A stretch of DNA of 34,254 nucleotides, taken from Spirochaetota bacterium. Lineage in GTDB: Bacteria; Spirochaetota; Spirochaetia; B11-G9. The notes under the pieces are model-generated. The model did not search any database, was not told the DNA's origin, and saw only the letters and a program-made list of their open reading frames with translations. The translations under genes were made by a program, and so were the position numbers. Each line of letters opens with the position of its first letter. Positions within the stretch are counted from its first letter, which is position 1. Shown piece after piece: positions 6,183-14,089 of this stretch. The stretch lies in the NCBI GenBank assembly GCA_024280415.1, contig JAJRQE010000213.1, positions 1 through 34,254 of the forward strand. Reading direction: 5' to 3'.

Positions 6183-8409
6183 AATAAAAAGAAGAATTAT
6201 AATTGCCTTTTTTATTATTCTGTATATTATCTTTTTGGGTTTGAAAATTAATATTACCCTTAGTAATTCTGAGTTTATTGATTACAATGCCAGGAATGCA
6301 GCCAGAATTGAGAATATACTCAATTTAAAGAATGACTATTCATTTATTGTTGTGGGTAATGCACGGAATTCCATTGGTGTTTTTGAAAAAAAATTGCTTC
6401 CCCTTATTAATAGTTCAGATGCTGATTTTGTTGTGTTCCTTGGTGATATGCTGTTGGATGGCGCAAATGATAAATATGGTGCATTAAACAGAACCCTCCG
6501 CAAGATCACTAAACCTGTTTTGTTTACGATTGGTGATACAGAGATATCTGATGGTGGAATTAAAAATTATTTCAGACACATAGGATCGCCAAGAATATTT
6601 TTTATTTCAGGGAAATCTGAATTTATCTTTCTTGACACGACAGGTTATACAGAAGAAGAATATCAGATAAACTGGTTGAAGGATCTGCTTGACAATATTC
6701 AGAATGTGTCCAGACGATTTGTTTTTATGAACCGACCTCCTCTAACAGAAACAAATAGGGAATCTGTCTCAGAGAATAAGTATCGGATGAGTACAGCTTT
6801 CAGAAGCACTCTTCTTAAAATTTTTGAAAAAAGCAATGTCTCGGCAGTTGTATCATCCAATAACGGCAGCTTTAACCAAATCACCAGGAATGGAGTGCTT
6901 TATGTAAGTAGTGGTGGTGGTGGTGGTGGAACACTTACTCATCAGAACAGAGAAAGTTTTTTCCACCTCACAATAATAGATGTTACAGATTCAGAAATTA
7001 CTGTGTCTGTGCTTAAGCCTGAAACGGGTGATCTATCTGGGAATATGAACCTTTTTGATTATTTGTGGAACAAAATATTTTCCTGGGTCTATGTATATTT
7101 TCTCAATGTTATTTTGATAATATCACTCCTGTTCTTTGCTGTGTATCTTATCTATACACAATTAATTGAAAAAATTGATTACTATCCTGAATTTAATGAA
7201 TCATTAAAGAAAGATTATCCCTTAACAATAGCAATGTTCACAAATAATTATCTTCCATTCATAGGAGGAGTTCCCCTTTCGATTGCCCGTCTCAAGCAAG
7301 GACTGGAGGCAAAGGGACATACAGTGTATATTTTTGCTCCCCGGTATGGTTCTGGTAACGAGATGAAACCAGAAAAAGGAATTATCCGTTGTTCGCCTCT
7401 GTTCCACTATAAAAAAGGGGAATTAATTGTTCCTGTTTCAAATATTTTTTCTTCAAAAATAAGAAGCGAGTTTAAGAAAATAAATCCTGATATTATTCAT
7501 GTACATCACCCTTACTGGCTGGGGAGGGTTGGAAAAAAACTGGCAGCTGAATATAAAAAACCTGTTGTCTTTACCTATCACACACGTCTTGAGCAGTATA
7601 ATCATTATGTACCCGTTTTTCATCGTCTTGCCGGTGGACAGGTGCCTCACATACTCATTAAGTTTTTTGCCGGAGCATGTGATGCTGTGGTTGCACCAAC
7701 AAAGTCAGCTAAACGATATCTAAGGAATTTAGGTATTGGAAAGTTGATTATTGTTCAGCCTACCGGTATTGATATGAACCTATATATATCCGATAAACCC
7801 AATATATTAAAAACGAAAGATATTGATGATGATAAACTTATTCTGTTCAGTGTTTTTCGACTTTCCAAGGAAAAGAACCCGTACTTCCTTCTGGATGGAA
7901 TTAAAAAACTTAGCAGGCTTAGTTCGGTACCATTTAAGTGTTTTATAGCAGGTACAGGACCTGAAGAAGATACAATCCTTGAGTACATCAAAGATAATAA
8001 CATGGAGGAATATGTGGTTATGCTGGGAAAGGTGTCTCCAGAAAAAATTCCCGAGTACTATGCCGGAACTGATATATTTATCTTTTCTTCCCAGTCAGAA
8101 ACTCAGGGGATGGTAATACTGGAAGCTATGGCAGGGAGAACTCCTGTTGTCGCTGTGGATTCAAGTGGAATTTCGGATATAGTTAAAAATGGAATAAATG
8201 GATATAAGACCCCGGCAAATCTGGATGAATGGATTCAAAAAATAAAGTATCTCCTGGAAAATAAAGCAAAACGTTCTGAATTAGGCGATCAGGCTCTTGA
8301 AACAGCAGGTGAAAACTCAATTGCAGGTATGAGTAAAAACATTCAGGATATGTATTACGAAATAATTGATTGGAAGAAAAAACACCCCCATCAAATTTTT
8401 ATTCGTTGA
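6172..8409 (+). CDS. Degenerate metallophosphoesterase fused to a GT4 glycosyltransferase
   Basis: A 745-residue protein starting at the ATG at 6172 (GGAAAAAAG upstream). Layout: membrane anchor (about 8-26), calcineurin-like phosphoesterase fold (about 55-290), second membrane helix (about 305-331), then a full GT-B glycosyltransferase (about 350-745). The phosphoesterase part keeps Gly91-Asp92 but has lost other metal ligands: the DxH site reads Gly-Asn-Ala-Arg (62-65) and the GNHD site reads Gly-Asp-Thr-Glu (121-124). It is probably catalytically dead. The GT4 part keeps a Gly-Gly-Val-Pro donor loop, Thr-Tyr-His-Thr-Arg, and the EX7E pair Glu643/Glu651. It resembles diacylglycerol glucosyltransferases. 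Two helices would place the phosphoesterase fold outside the membrane and the transferase in the cytoplasm. Confidence 0.85.
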   Translation: MAYKIKRRIIIAFFIILYIIFLGLKINITLSNSEFIDYNARNAARIENILNLKNDYSFIVVGNARNSIGVFEKKLLPLINSSDADFVVFLGDMLLDGANDKYGALNRTLRKITKPVLFTIGDTEISDGGIKNYFRHIGSPRIFFISGKSEFIFLDTTGYTEEEYQINWLKDLLDNIQNVSRRFVFMNRPPLTETNRESVSENKYRMSTAFRSTLLKIFEKSNVSAVVSSNNGSFNQITRNGVLYVSSGGGGGGTLTHQNRESFFHLTIIDVTDSEITVSVLKPETGDLSGNMNLFDYLWNKIFSWVYVYFLNVILIISLLFFAVYLIYTQLIEKIDYYPEFNESLKKDYPLTIAMFTNNYLPFIGGVPLSIARLKQGLEAKGHTVYIFAPRYGSGNEMKPEKGIIRCSPLFHYKKGELIVPVSNIFSSKIRSEFKKINPDIIHVHHPYWLGRVGKKLAAEYKKPVVFTYHTRLEQYNHYVPVFHRLAGGQVPHILIKFFAGACDAVVAPTKSAKRYLRNLGIGKLIIVQPTGIDMNLYISDKPNILKTKDIDDDKLILFSVFRLSKEKNPYFLLDGIKKLSRLSSVPFKCFIAGTGPEEDTILEYIKDNNMEEYVVMLGKVSPEKIPEYYAGTDIFIFSSQSETQGMVILEAMAGRTPVVAVDSSGISDIVKNGINGYKTPANLDEWIQKIKYLLENKAKRSELGDQALETAGENSIAGMSKNIQDMYYEIIDWKKKHPHQIFIR
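6913..6930 (+). repeat. In-frame GGT repeat encoding six glycines
   Basis: Five GGT codons and one GGA follow two AGT codons inside the phosphoesterase-like domain (residues 248-253). Slippage here would change the glycine number but not the frame, so it could alter the protein without switching it off. Confidence 0.85.
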
Positions 8410-8423
8410 TTTCTATCCTCCTG

Positions 8424-8789
8424 CTATTCAACCTCGGACACTGTCAGTGTATTGCCATCCGGATCCTGAAATTTAAACATTCTCATCCCCTGCTCTGCAA
8501 ATTCCCGTATTTCACCAATTATTTTTACATTCTGCGATTCCAGAAATTTCCTGAACTCATCCAGATTCTCAATCCCAAGGGTGAGAAAATTATTTTTTGG
8601 CGACTCTTCCCCTCCTGCCCATTTATTAAGGGCAAAGAAGGTATTAGGTGCTCCCGGAACAGACAGTTCAGCCCAGCCGTCAGACTCAAAAACAATCTTG
8701 CATCCCAGAATATCAGAATAAAAATCGAGCGAAGATTTTGTATCTTTTACCCATAAAAAGGATATTATATTTTTATAAACCGGCTTCAT
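8424..8789 (-). CDS. VOC (glyoxalase/bleomycin-resistance-like) protein
   Basis: A 121-residue protein with the paired beta-alpha-beta-beta-beta modules of the vicinal oxygen chelate fold. It has Phe-Leu-Trp-Val-Lys-Asp-Thr near the start, Phe-Tyr-Ser-Asp-Ile-Leu-Gly in the first helix and Phe-Gln-Asp-Pro-Asp-Gly-Asn at the C-terminus. The activity (lyase, dioxygenase or antibiotic binding) cannot be read. The ATG overlaps the 3' end of the StnC-like gene by 17 bases and uses a GGAG inside that gene, so it is the last gene of the redox operon and translationally coupled. It converges with the glycosyltransferase gene, 14 bases away. Confidence 0.85.
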   Translation of the reverse strand: MKPVYKNIISFLWVKDTKSSLDFYSDILGCKIVFESDGWAELSVPGAPNTFFALNKWAGGEESPKNNFLTLGIENLDEFRKFLESQNVKIIGEIREFAEQGMRMFKFQDPDGNTLTVSEVE

Positions 8790-10845
8790 TTCCTGCTCCT
8801 TTTTTATACATAATTCCTGCTGTAGGACATACTGTCACACATTCACCGCAGCCGTCGCATATAGTGTCAACAAGAGATCTTCCAAATGGTGCGACCATCC
8901 TTGTTCCAAAGCCCCTGCCTACATATGCCAGAACATTAAATCCTTTAATTTCTGCACAGGCTCTTACACAGGCACCACAGTTAATACACTTATTAACTTC
9001 CATTTTGATAGTTGCATGAGTATGATCATTCTGAAAATCACGAATATCACCCGCAAAGTAGGACTGATCGGCTCCGTACTCTGTCGAATATATACGGAGC
9101 TTACATTCTAAGGCAGCTTCACATCCACATTCAAGGCACCGCTCTGCCTCTGATTTTGCCTTGTCTCTTGCAAATCCTGTTTCAATTTCAACAAATGTAG
9201 TGACTCTTTGTTTATCACCAATGAGGGGCATTTCCACTTTTGGGGTTTTTTCATAATGCTTAAAAACTTCCTCACTGATATCTTCCAAAGCACCCATGGT
9301 AGAATTGAACTGTTCCGGCTCTCCGGTAACATCCTCGCCATTTAAATACTGGTTTACCGAATATGCCGCTTTTCTGGCATTTCCAACAGCCCGGACAGCA
9401 ATATCGGCTCCAGTCTGACAGTCACCACAGGTAAAAATCCCGGGTCTGTCTGTCATAAAGGTATCAGGATCTGCAACTATAGTTCCCCATCGGGTAAGTC
9501 CTACACCAGTTTCAACAATACTGTCTGTAACAACCTTCTGGCCAATAGCACTTATTACAGAAGATGCTTCTATTTCATACTCAGATCCTTCAACAGGCAT
9601 AGGTCTTCTTCGGCCACTGGCATCTGGTTCTCCCAATTCCATGCGGATAGTCCGGACACTAACCCCCTTTCCCTTCTGTTCAACTTTAACAGGAGCTGCA
9701 AGAAACTCAATATTTACACCTTCATGAAGAGCTTCATCAATTTCAAAACTACTTGCAGGCATTTCTGCTCTTGTTCTCCTGTAAAGAACAGTAACTTCCG
9801 CACCCTTTCTAACAGCAGTTCTGGCTACATCAATAGCTGTATTTCCACCACCGACTACAACTACTTTATTACCAATATCAGGATCACCTCCGTCCCCAAT
9901 CTGGCCCAGGTAATCTATTCCCGAATAAACACCAGGCAGATCCTCGCCTTCAACTCTCATTGAAGAAGCTCCCTGAGCACCTATGGCAATAACAAGTGCA
10001 TCATAATCTGCTTCAAGATGTTTGACACTCATATCGCGGCCTATTACAGTATTGTACCTAACTTCTATACCCAGACCTTCAATAGCATCAAACTCATCTT
10101 TTAAAGTCTGATCTGTTAAACGATAGTAGGGAATACCATACCTCAGCATTCCCCCGGATTTTGCATGCGCTTCAAACACTGTAACAGAATGGCCATTTAA
10201 TCTCAGATAATATGCTGCAGTCATGCCAGCAGGGCCGGCACCTATGACAGCAACACTCCTTCCTGTTGAAGGTGAGGGATCAGGAAGCTGAACTTCTCCA
10301 AACTCTTTTATCTCTGTATCCGAAATATGTCTCTTCATATAACAGATAGAAATTGATTCCTCTACTCTGCTCCTTCTGCATGCTGTTTCACATGGTCTTG
10401 GACAGATCCGTCCAAGTGCTCCGGGGATAGGTGCTGTCTCTCTAATTAATTTTGCTGCATCAGATTCTCTTCCCTCCCGTACAAGAGTAAGAAAACCCTG
10501 AATATCGATAGAAGATGGACATGCAACGGTGCAGGGTGCGACGCAGTCACCTGAATGGTCAGAAAGTAAAAGATTAAGGTTCATTCGTCTGCTCTCAGCA
10601 ATCTCATCAGATTCTACTGTCACGGAGATCCCTTCTGTTACCTTTGTTGCACAGGAAGGAACAAGGTTGCCCCTTCCCCCTTCTATTTTTACAACACAGA
10701 GAAAGCAGCTTGTAAATGGCTCCAGTCCATCTGCATGACATAGTGTTGGAACCTCATATCCTGCAATTTCTGAAGCTTCAAGTATTGTTGATCCTTCCTC
10801 TATCTCTACATCAATTCCGTTTATCTTTAGATTAACTAATGCCAT
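8773..10845 (-). CDS. StnC-like NAD(P)-binding flavoprotein with iron-sulfur domains
   Basis: A 690-residue multidomain protein. The N-terminus is a [2Fe-2S] plant-type ferredoxin domain (Cys36, Cys47, Cys50, Cys65). Next is a GltD-type [4Fe-4S] helical domain with Cys101/105/109 and a Cys148-X3-Cys152-X3-Cys156 set. Then come the FAD site Gly-Ala-Gly-Pro-Ala-Gly (202-207) and the NAD(P) site Gly-Gly-Gly-Asn-Thr-Ala (332-337). The C-terminus has two [4Fe-4S] ferredoxin motifs (Cys620/623/626/630 and Cys663/666/669/673). In the Stn transhydrogenase the NfnB-like subunit has this role, exchanging electrons with NADP(H). It starts 1 base after the StnB-like gene. A GltD-like partner of formate dehydrogenase or another oxidoreductase is the alternative. 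Confidence 0.85.
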   Translation of the reverse strand: MALVNLKINGIDVEIEEGSTILEASEIAGYEVPTLCHADGLEPFTSCFLCVVKIEGGRGNLVPSCATKVTEGISVTVESDEIAESRRMNLNLLLSDHSGDCVAPCTVACPSSIDIQGFLTLVREGRESDAAKLIRETAPIPGALGRICPRPCETACRRSRVEESISICYMKRHISDTEIKEFGEVQLPDPSPSTGRSVAVIGAGPAGMTAAYYLRLNGHSVTVFEAHAKSGGMLRYGIPYYRLTDQTLKDEFDAIEGLGIEVRYNTVIGRDMSVKHLEADYDALVIAIGAQGASSMRVEGEDLPGVYSGIDYLGQIGDGGDPDIGNKVVVVGGGNTAIDVARTAVRKGAEVTVLYRRTRAEMPASSFEIDEALHEGVNIEFLAAPVKVEQKGKGVSVRTIRMELGEPDASGRRRPMPVEGSEYEIEASSVISAIGQKVVTDSIVETGVGLTRWGTIVADPDTFMTDRPGIFTCGDCQTGADIAVRAVGNARKAAYSVNQYLNGEDVTGEPEQFNSTMGALEDISEEVFKHYEKTPKVEMPLIGDKQRVTTFVEIETGFARDKAKSEAERCLECGCEAALECKLRIYSTEYGADQSYFAGDIRDFQNDHTHATIKMEVNKCINCGACVRACAEIKGFNVLAYVGRGFGTRMVAPFGRSLVDTICDGCGECVTVCPTAGIMYKKGAGNEAGL

Positions 10846-10846
10846 C

Positions 10847-12703
10847 TTATACTACCTCTATTGCATCAAAATTACATGCTTCAATACAGAGTCCGCATCG
10901 GGTACATGTTTCAGGGTCTATTACATGGATCTTTTTTCTCATCCCTTCAATTGCACTGACAGGACAAACCCTTGCACATAAAGTACAGCCGGTACAATTA
11001 TCAGGTATAACCTGAATGGTAATTAACGACTTACAAACACCAGCAGGACACTCACGGTTCTTTATATGCGCTTCATACTCCTCACGAAAATATTTTATGG
11101 TTGTCAGAACAGGATTAGGTGCAAGCTGCCCAAGACCACAAAGTGAAGTTTTGGTTATATGCCCTGCAAGCTCTTCAAGTTTGTCCAGATCCTCCAGCTT
11201 ACCATTACCCTCTGTAATTCTGATCAAAATCTCCAGCATACGTTTCGTACCTATACGGCAGAATGTACATTTACCACAGCTTTCATTCTGAGTAAATGAC
11301 AGGAAGTACCTTGCAACATCAACCATACAGGTAGAGTCATCCATAACAACCATACCGCCGGAACCCATAATTGCACCGGTTTCATTGATTGAATCGTAGT
11401 CAATTGGGGTATCAAACAATCGTTCGGGTATACACCCGCCTGCAGGACCTCCCATCTGAACAGCTTTTACAGGTCGCCCGGAAGAGGTTCCACCACCAAT
11501 ATCAGTAACAATTTCTCTAATAGACAGACCCATAGGGACTTCTATTAAACCACCACGTTTTATTTTACCAGCTAAGGCAAATACTTTTGTGCCATAACTG
11601 TTTTTAAAAGCATATTTATTAAATGCGTCTGCACCGTTTAAAATAATAAAGGGTACATTCCCGTAAGTTTCCACATTATTAATATTGGTAGGAGATTTAT
11701 TTATACCGGAATTTGCAGGAAAAGGAGGCCTTAACCTGGGCATCCCCCGCTTCCCTTCAATAGAGGCCATAAGGGCAGTCTCTTCACCACAGACAAAAGC
11801 ACCTGCACCCTCTTTTACATGAAGATGAAAAGAAAAATCAGTTCCTAATATATTATCACCAATATAATTTTTCTCTTCTCCGGCAGCTATTGCAATATTA
11901 AGTCTTTTAATAGCCAGAGGATATTCTGCTCTGCAGTAAATAATCCCTTCCTTTGCACCTGTTGCATATGCTCCTATAAGCATCCCCTCAATTACCTTAT
12001 GAGGATCTCCCTCTAAAATTGATCTGTCCATAAATGCACCGGGATCACCTTCATCTGCATTACAGACTAAATATTTATAATCTCCCTTACGACTAAGAAC
12101 GGGATCCCGACACTCTGTGTCGCCCGTTTTATCTCCCTTACGACTAAGAACGGGATCCCGACACTCTGTGTCGCCCGTTTTATCTCCCTTAGCGCCTGCA
12201 AGAAAAGACCATTTAAGACCTGTAAGAAACCCTGCTCCTCCCCGCCCCTTAAGACCCGATGCTTTTACAATAGAAACCACCTCTTCTGGTTTATATTCCT
12301 CTATACATTTTGTTAAAGCTTTATATCCATCTGCTTCCAGATATTCATCTATACACTCTGGATTAATAATTCCACAATTTTGCAGAACAATCTTTACCTG
12401 CCTGTCCAGATATTTTTTTCCATCCTCAGACAGCGCAATCATATTCTTTTCAGGGAAAGTCCCTGTTTTTACTGATTCAAGTAATTCATCAGCAAATTTC
12501 TTATCCACATAGCCATATCTGCGGCGCTCACCGTTATGCTCGATCTCTACTATGGGTTCCGCATAACACATTCCAACACAGGAGGTAACTTCCAGATCCA
12601 ATCCACCGCTTTTAAGATCAGGTGCCATGTAATCATAGATATCCTGAGCCCCGGCAGCTATTCCACAGGAACCAAGGCCGACAAATACTCTAGTGTTTTC
12701 CAT
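10847..12703 (-). CDS. StnB/NuoF/HydB-like NADH-binding flavoprotein
   Basis: A 618-residue NuoF-type subunit. It has an N-terminal thioredoxin-like [2Fe-2S] domain (Cys13, Cys42, Cys46), then the FMN loop Gly-Arg-Gly-Gly-Ala-Gly-Phe (153-159) and the NADH-site motif Asn-Ala-Asp-Glu-Gly-Asp-Pro-Gly (215-222). An SLBB region follows, then the Cys-Gly-Lys-Cys-X2-Cys cluster and two C-terminal [4Fe-4S] ferredoxin motifs. NADH oxidation at FMN, possibly with electron bifurcation, is the family role. Between the FMN loop and the Asn-Ala-Asp-Glu motif, two identical 17-residue segments (173-189 and 190-206) are inserted; they are encoded by a palindromic DNA repeat and have no counterpart in the family as I know it. 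The start overlaps the StnA-like gene by 14 bases. Confidence 0.9.
   Translation of the reverse strand: MENTRVFVGLGSCGIAAGAQDIYDYMAPDLKSGGLDLEVTSCVGMCYAEPIVEIEHNGERRRYGYVDKKFADELLESVKTGTFPEKNMIALSEDGKKYLDRQVKIVLQNCGIINPECIDEYLEADGYKALTKCIEEYKPEEVVSIVKASGLKGRGGAGFLTGLKWSFLAGAKGDKTGDTECRDPVLSRKGDKTGDTECRDPVLSRKGDYKYLVCNADEGDPGAFMDRSILEGDPHKVIEGMLIGAYATGAKEGIIYCRAEYPLAIKRLNIAIAAGEEKNYIGDNILGTDFSFHLHVKEGAGAFVCGEETALMASIEGKRGMPRLRPPFPANSGINKSPTNINNVETYGNVPFIILNGADAFNKYAFKNSYGTKVFALAGKIKRGGLIEVPMGLSIREIVTDIGGGTSSGRPVKAVQMGGPAGGCIPERLFDTPIDYDSINETGAIMGSGGMVVMDDSTCMVDVARYFLSFTQNESCGKCTFCRIGTKRMLEILIRITEGNGKLEDLDKLEELAGHITKTSLCGLGQLAPNPVLTTIKYFREEYEAHIKNRECPAGVCKSLITIQVIPDNCTGCTLCARVCPVSAIEGMRKKIHVIDPETCTRCGLCIEACNFDAIEVV
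12081..12182 (-). repeat. Tandem 51-bp palindromic element inside the stnB-like gene
   Basis: Two identical 51-bp units occupy 12081-12131 and 12132-12182. On the + strand each begins with TCTCCCTTA, and a third copy of these 9 bases follows at 12183-12191, so each 42-bp core is flanked by a 9-bp direct repeat like a target-site duplication. The core forms a two-step hairpin: outer arms AACGGG/CCCGTT and inner arms CGACAC/GTGTCG with a 3-base loop. The unit length is a multiple of three, so the reading frame continues and adds 17 residues per copy. A diverged relative is at 31565-31605. Confidence 0.92.
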
Positions 12704-13178
12704 CTTTATATTCCTTTACAATCTTTCGAACCTTACTGGAAGTAAGTTTTCCATAAACCTTGTCATCGATCATAACTACAGGTGCAAGGGAACAGCATCC
12801 CAGACAGGCAACTGTTTCCAGAGTAAAAAGCATATCTTCTGTAGTTCCGCCCTCTTCAACACCCAGTTCATCGCTAATTGAAGCTGTAAGAAGATCTGCA
12901 CCGGAAACGTGGCAGGCAGTTCCCTTACATACCTTTATCAGGTGTTTCCCCATGGGAGTAAAACGGAACTGTGAGTAGAAGGTTGCAACACCATAGATAT
13001 CCGCTGCAGGAACCTCCATAACATCAGCAACTGCTTCTACAAGGTCATCAGGAAGATAACTATGCCTGTTTTGAATTTCCTGAAGAAGGGGAATGACCTT
13101 TTCCGGTTCACTGCCCACCTCATTTACTATCTGCCGTGCTTCCTCAAGTACGGCACTACTGCAATCCTTACATGCCAT
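12690..13178 (-). CDS. StnA/NuoE/HydC-like [2Fe-2S] subunit
   Basis: The frame is open from 13235, but the ATG at 13178 has GGAG 6 bases upstream and gives a normal 162-residue NuoE-type protein beginning Met-Ala-Cys-Lys-Asp-Cys. The helical N-terminal half is followed by the thioredoxin-like [2Fe-2S] domain, with ligands in Cys-Lys-Gly-Thr-Ala-Cys and Cys-Leu-Gly-Cys-Cys. The signature Gly-Val-Ala-Thr-Phe-Tyr-Ser-Gln-Phe is also present. The subunit passes electrons to or from the NuoF-like partner. It is the first gene of the operon NuoE-NuoF-GltD-VOC; its promoter should lie in 13180-13340, which is AT-rich with several -10-like hexamers. Confidence 0.9.
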   Translation of the reverse strand: MACKDCSSAVLEEARQIVNEVGSEPEKVIPLLQEIQNRHSYLPDDLVEAVADVMEVPAADIYGVATFYSQFRFTPMGKHLIKVCKGTACHVSGADLLTASISDELGVEEGGTTEDMLFTLETVACLGCCSLAPVVMIDDKVYGKLTSSKVRKIVKEYKDGKH

Positions 13179-13342
13179 GAAAGACTCCTGAAAATCAATT
13201 ATTAATGGGGTTATTTCAAAAATGCTATTCTGCAAGAACCCTCGAGTATATTAGTATATATAATTGGAAAAATATATAAAAAAAATGATTATTTTTTGGG
13301 GGATATTATTGGGAGATTTAAAAATTATGAGAGAGAGCAGAG

Positions 13343-13374
13343 ATAACTTAAGTTGTATTTGTACTTTAAGTTAT
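13343..13374. terminator. Hairpin at the end of the DUF1858 gene
   Basis: ATAACTTAAGT at 13343-13353 pairs with ACTTTAAGTTAT at 13363-13374 (one bulged T), and the right arm includes the DUF1858 stop codon. No U-tract follows on the minus strand, so it may only stabilise the mRNA end or attenuate read-through into the NuoE-like gene. Confidence 0.35.
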
Positions 13375-13589
13375 TTCTTTTGTTCAACAGCCTTATTTAG
13401 GGTTACAAGAAATTCTTCCAGGGGCTTTTTATGTATTTTTGCAGCTTTTTCCACAGAAATAAATCTTGTAATAATTCTTCGCAATGAATATCTGCCCACA
13501 CTTTTTATACCCATTGCTTCCATAACACCCGCAATATCACCGTACTCATTTAAGATATCAAACACTCTGGTTTCTTTTGTTATTGTCAT
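13371..13589 (-). CDS. DUF1858 domain protein
   Basis: A 72-residue protein from the ATG at 13589, which has GGAG 6 bases upstream (an earlier in-frame ATG at 13601 has none). The sequence is a single small helical domain with the DUF1858 pattern Val-Phe-Asp-Ile-Leu-Asn-Glu-Tyr, Met-Glu-Ala-Met-Gly-Ile and Ile-Ser-Val-Glu-Lys-Ala-Ala. It lacks the Cys pair found in many DUF1858 members. The family is often a small accessory next to redox enzymes, but its function is not known. It is on the same strand as, and about 190 bases upstream of, the NuoE-like gene. Confidence 0.75.
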   Translation of the reverse strand: MTITKETRVFDILNEYGDIAGVMEAMGIKSVGRYSLRRIITRFISVEKAAKIHKKPLEEFLVTLNKAVEQKK

Positions 13590-13616
13590 ACTTGTCTCCA
13601 TTAATTTTCTTAATCT

Positions 13617-13649
13617 AAAAATATCCCCAGGTAATTACACCCGGGGATA
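13617..13649 (-). terminator. Intrinsic terminator upstream of DUF1858
   Basis: On the minus strand TATCCCC pairs with GGGGATA (13643-13649 and 13622-13628) around a 14-base loop that can add two more GC pairs. Five T residues follow (13617-13621). It would end transcription coming from the nicotinamidase and CMD genes. A second A-tract/T-tract hairpin at 13670-13699 may reinforce it. Confidence 0.6.
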
Positions 13650-13754
13650 AAAACAATAAAAGGAGGATGAAAAAAATGCTCTGGTGATGCAATTTTTTTC
13701 TGTCTGCCTTAAAGATGATAAACAATACTATTTTAGTCAAGTATAAAATAGTAT

Positions 13755-14078
13755 TTATTGCAAGTTATCTTCAAAAACCTCACGAAAAATCATAAGCCCG
13801 GTCATCATAGCAGGAAACCCTGCAGTTGAAGCAGTAAGAAGTATAGCATGCTCAATCTCTTCCATCGAACAGCCTGCTCTCTCTGCTTTCTGAAGGTGTG
13901 TACGTAAAGCAAGCTCATGTCTGCCTGTTGTGGAAACAGATACTTTTATCAGCCACCGTGTTTTCTCATCCAGTGGACCTCCCTGTAAGTGTATCAATTT
14001 TCCGAAATCCTCATAAGCGCTGGCTATCTCTTTATGCCGTTTAATAAAAAATCCAAAATTATCCTCTTTCTTTCCCAT
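13755..14078 (-). CDS. Carboxymuconolactone decarboxylase (CMD/AhpD-like) family protein
   Basis: A 107-residue all-helical protein. It has the family core Leu-Ile-Lys-Val-Ser-Val-Ser-Thr then a His-containing helix Leu-Arg-Thr-His-Leu-Gln-Lys-Ala, and Glu-Glu-Ile-Glu-His-Ala-Ile-Leu-Leu in the last helix. The peroxidase-type Cys-X2-Cys pair is absent, so AhpD-like disulfide chemistry is not expected. AGGGGG lies 7 bases before the ATG and overlaps the stop of the nicotinamidase gene 11 bases away, so the two are one operon. Function unknown. Confidence 0.85.
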   Translation of the reverse strand: MGKKEDNFGFFIKRHKEIASAYEDFGKLIHLQGGPLDEKTRWLIKVSVSTTGRHELALRTHLQKAERAGCSMEEIEHAILLTASTAGFPAMMTGLMIFREVFEDNLQ

Positions 14079-14089
14079 TTCGCAGCCCC

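Noticed and set aside
6913-6930. Phase-variable simple repeat
   Set aside because: The unit is three bases long, so length change cannot shift the frame; at most it alters glycine number.
12081-12182. CRISPR-like direct repeats
   Set aside because: Only two units, directly joined with no unique spacers, palindromic and inside a coding frame. It is not an array.
8773-13178. HydABC-type bifurcating hydrogenase
   Set aside because: The NuoE- and NuoF-like subunits fit, but the third subunit is GltD-like and has no H-cluster motifs. No [FeFe]-hydrogenase gene is in the window.
13661-13689. Strong ribosome site AAAGGAGG followed by ATG on the + strand
   Set aside because: The frames opened there stop after only a few codons, and the sequence lies in a terminator-like region between two minus-strand genes.
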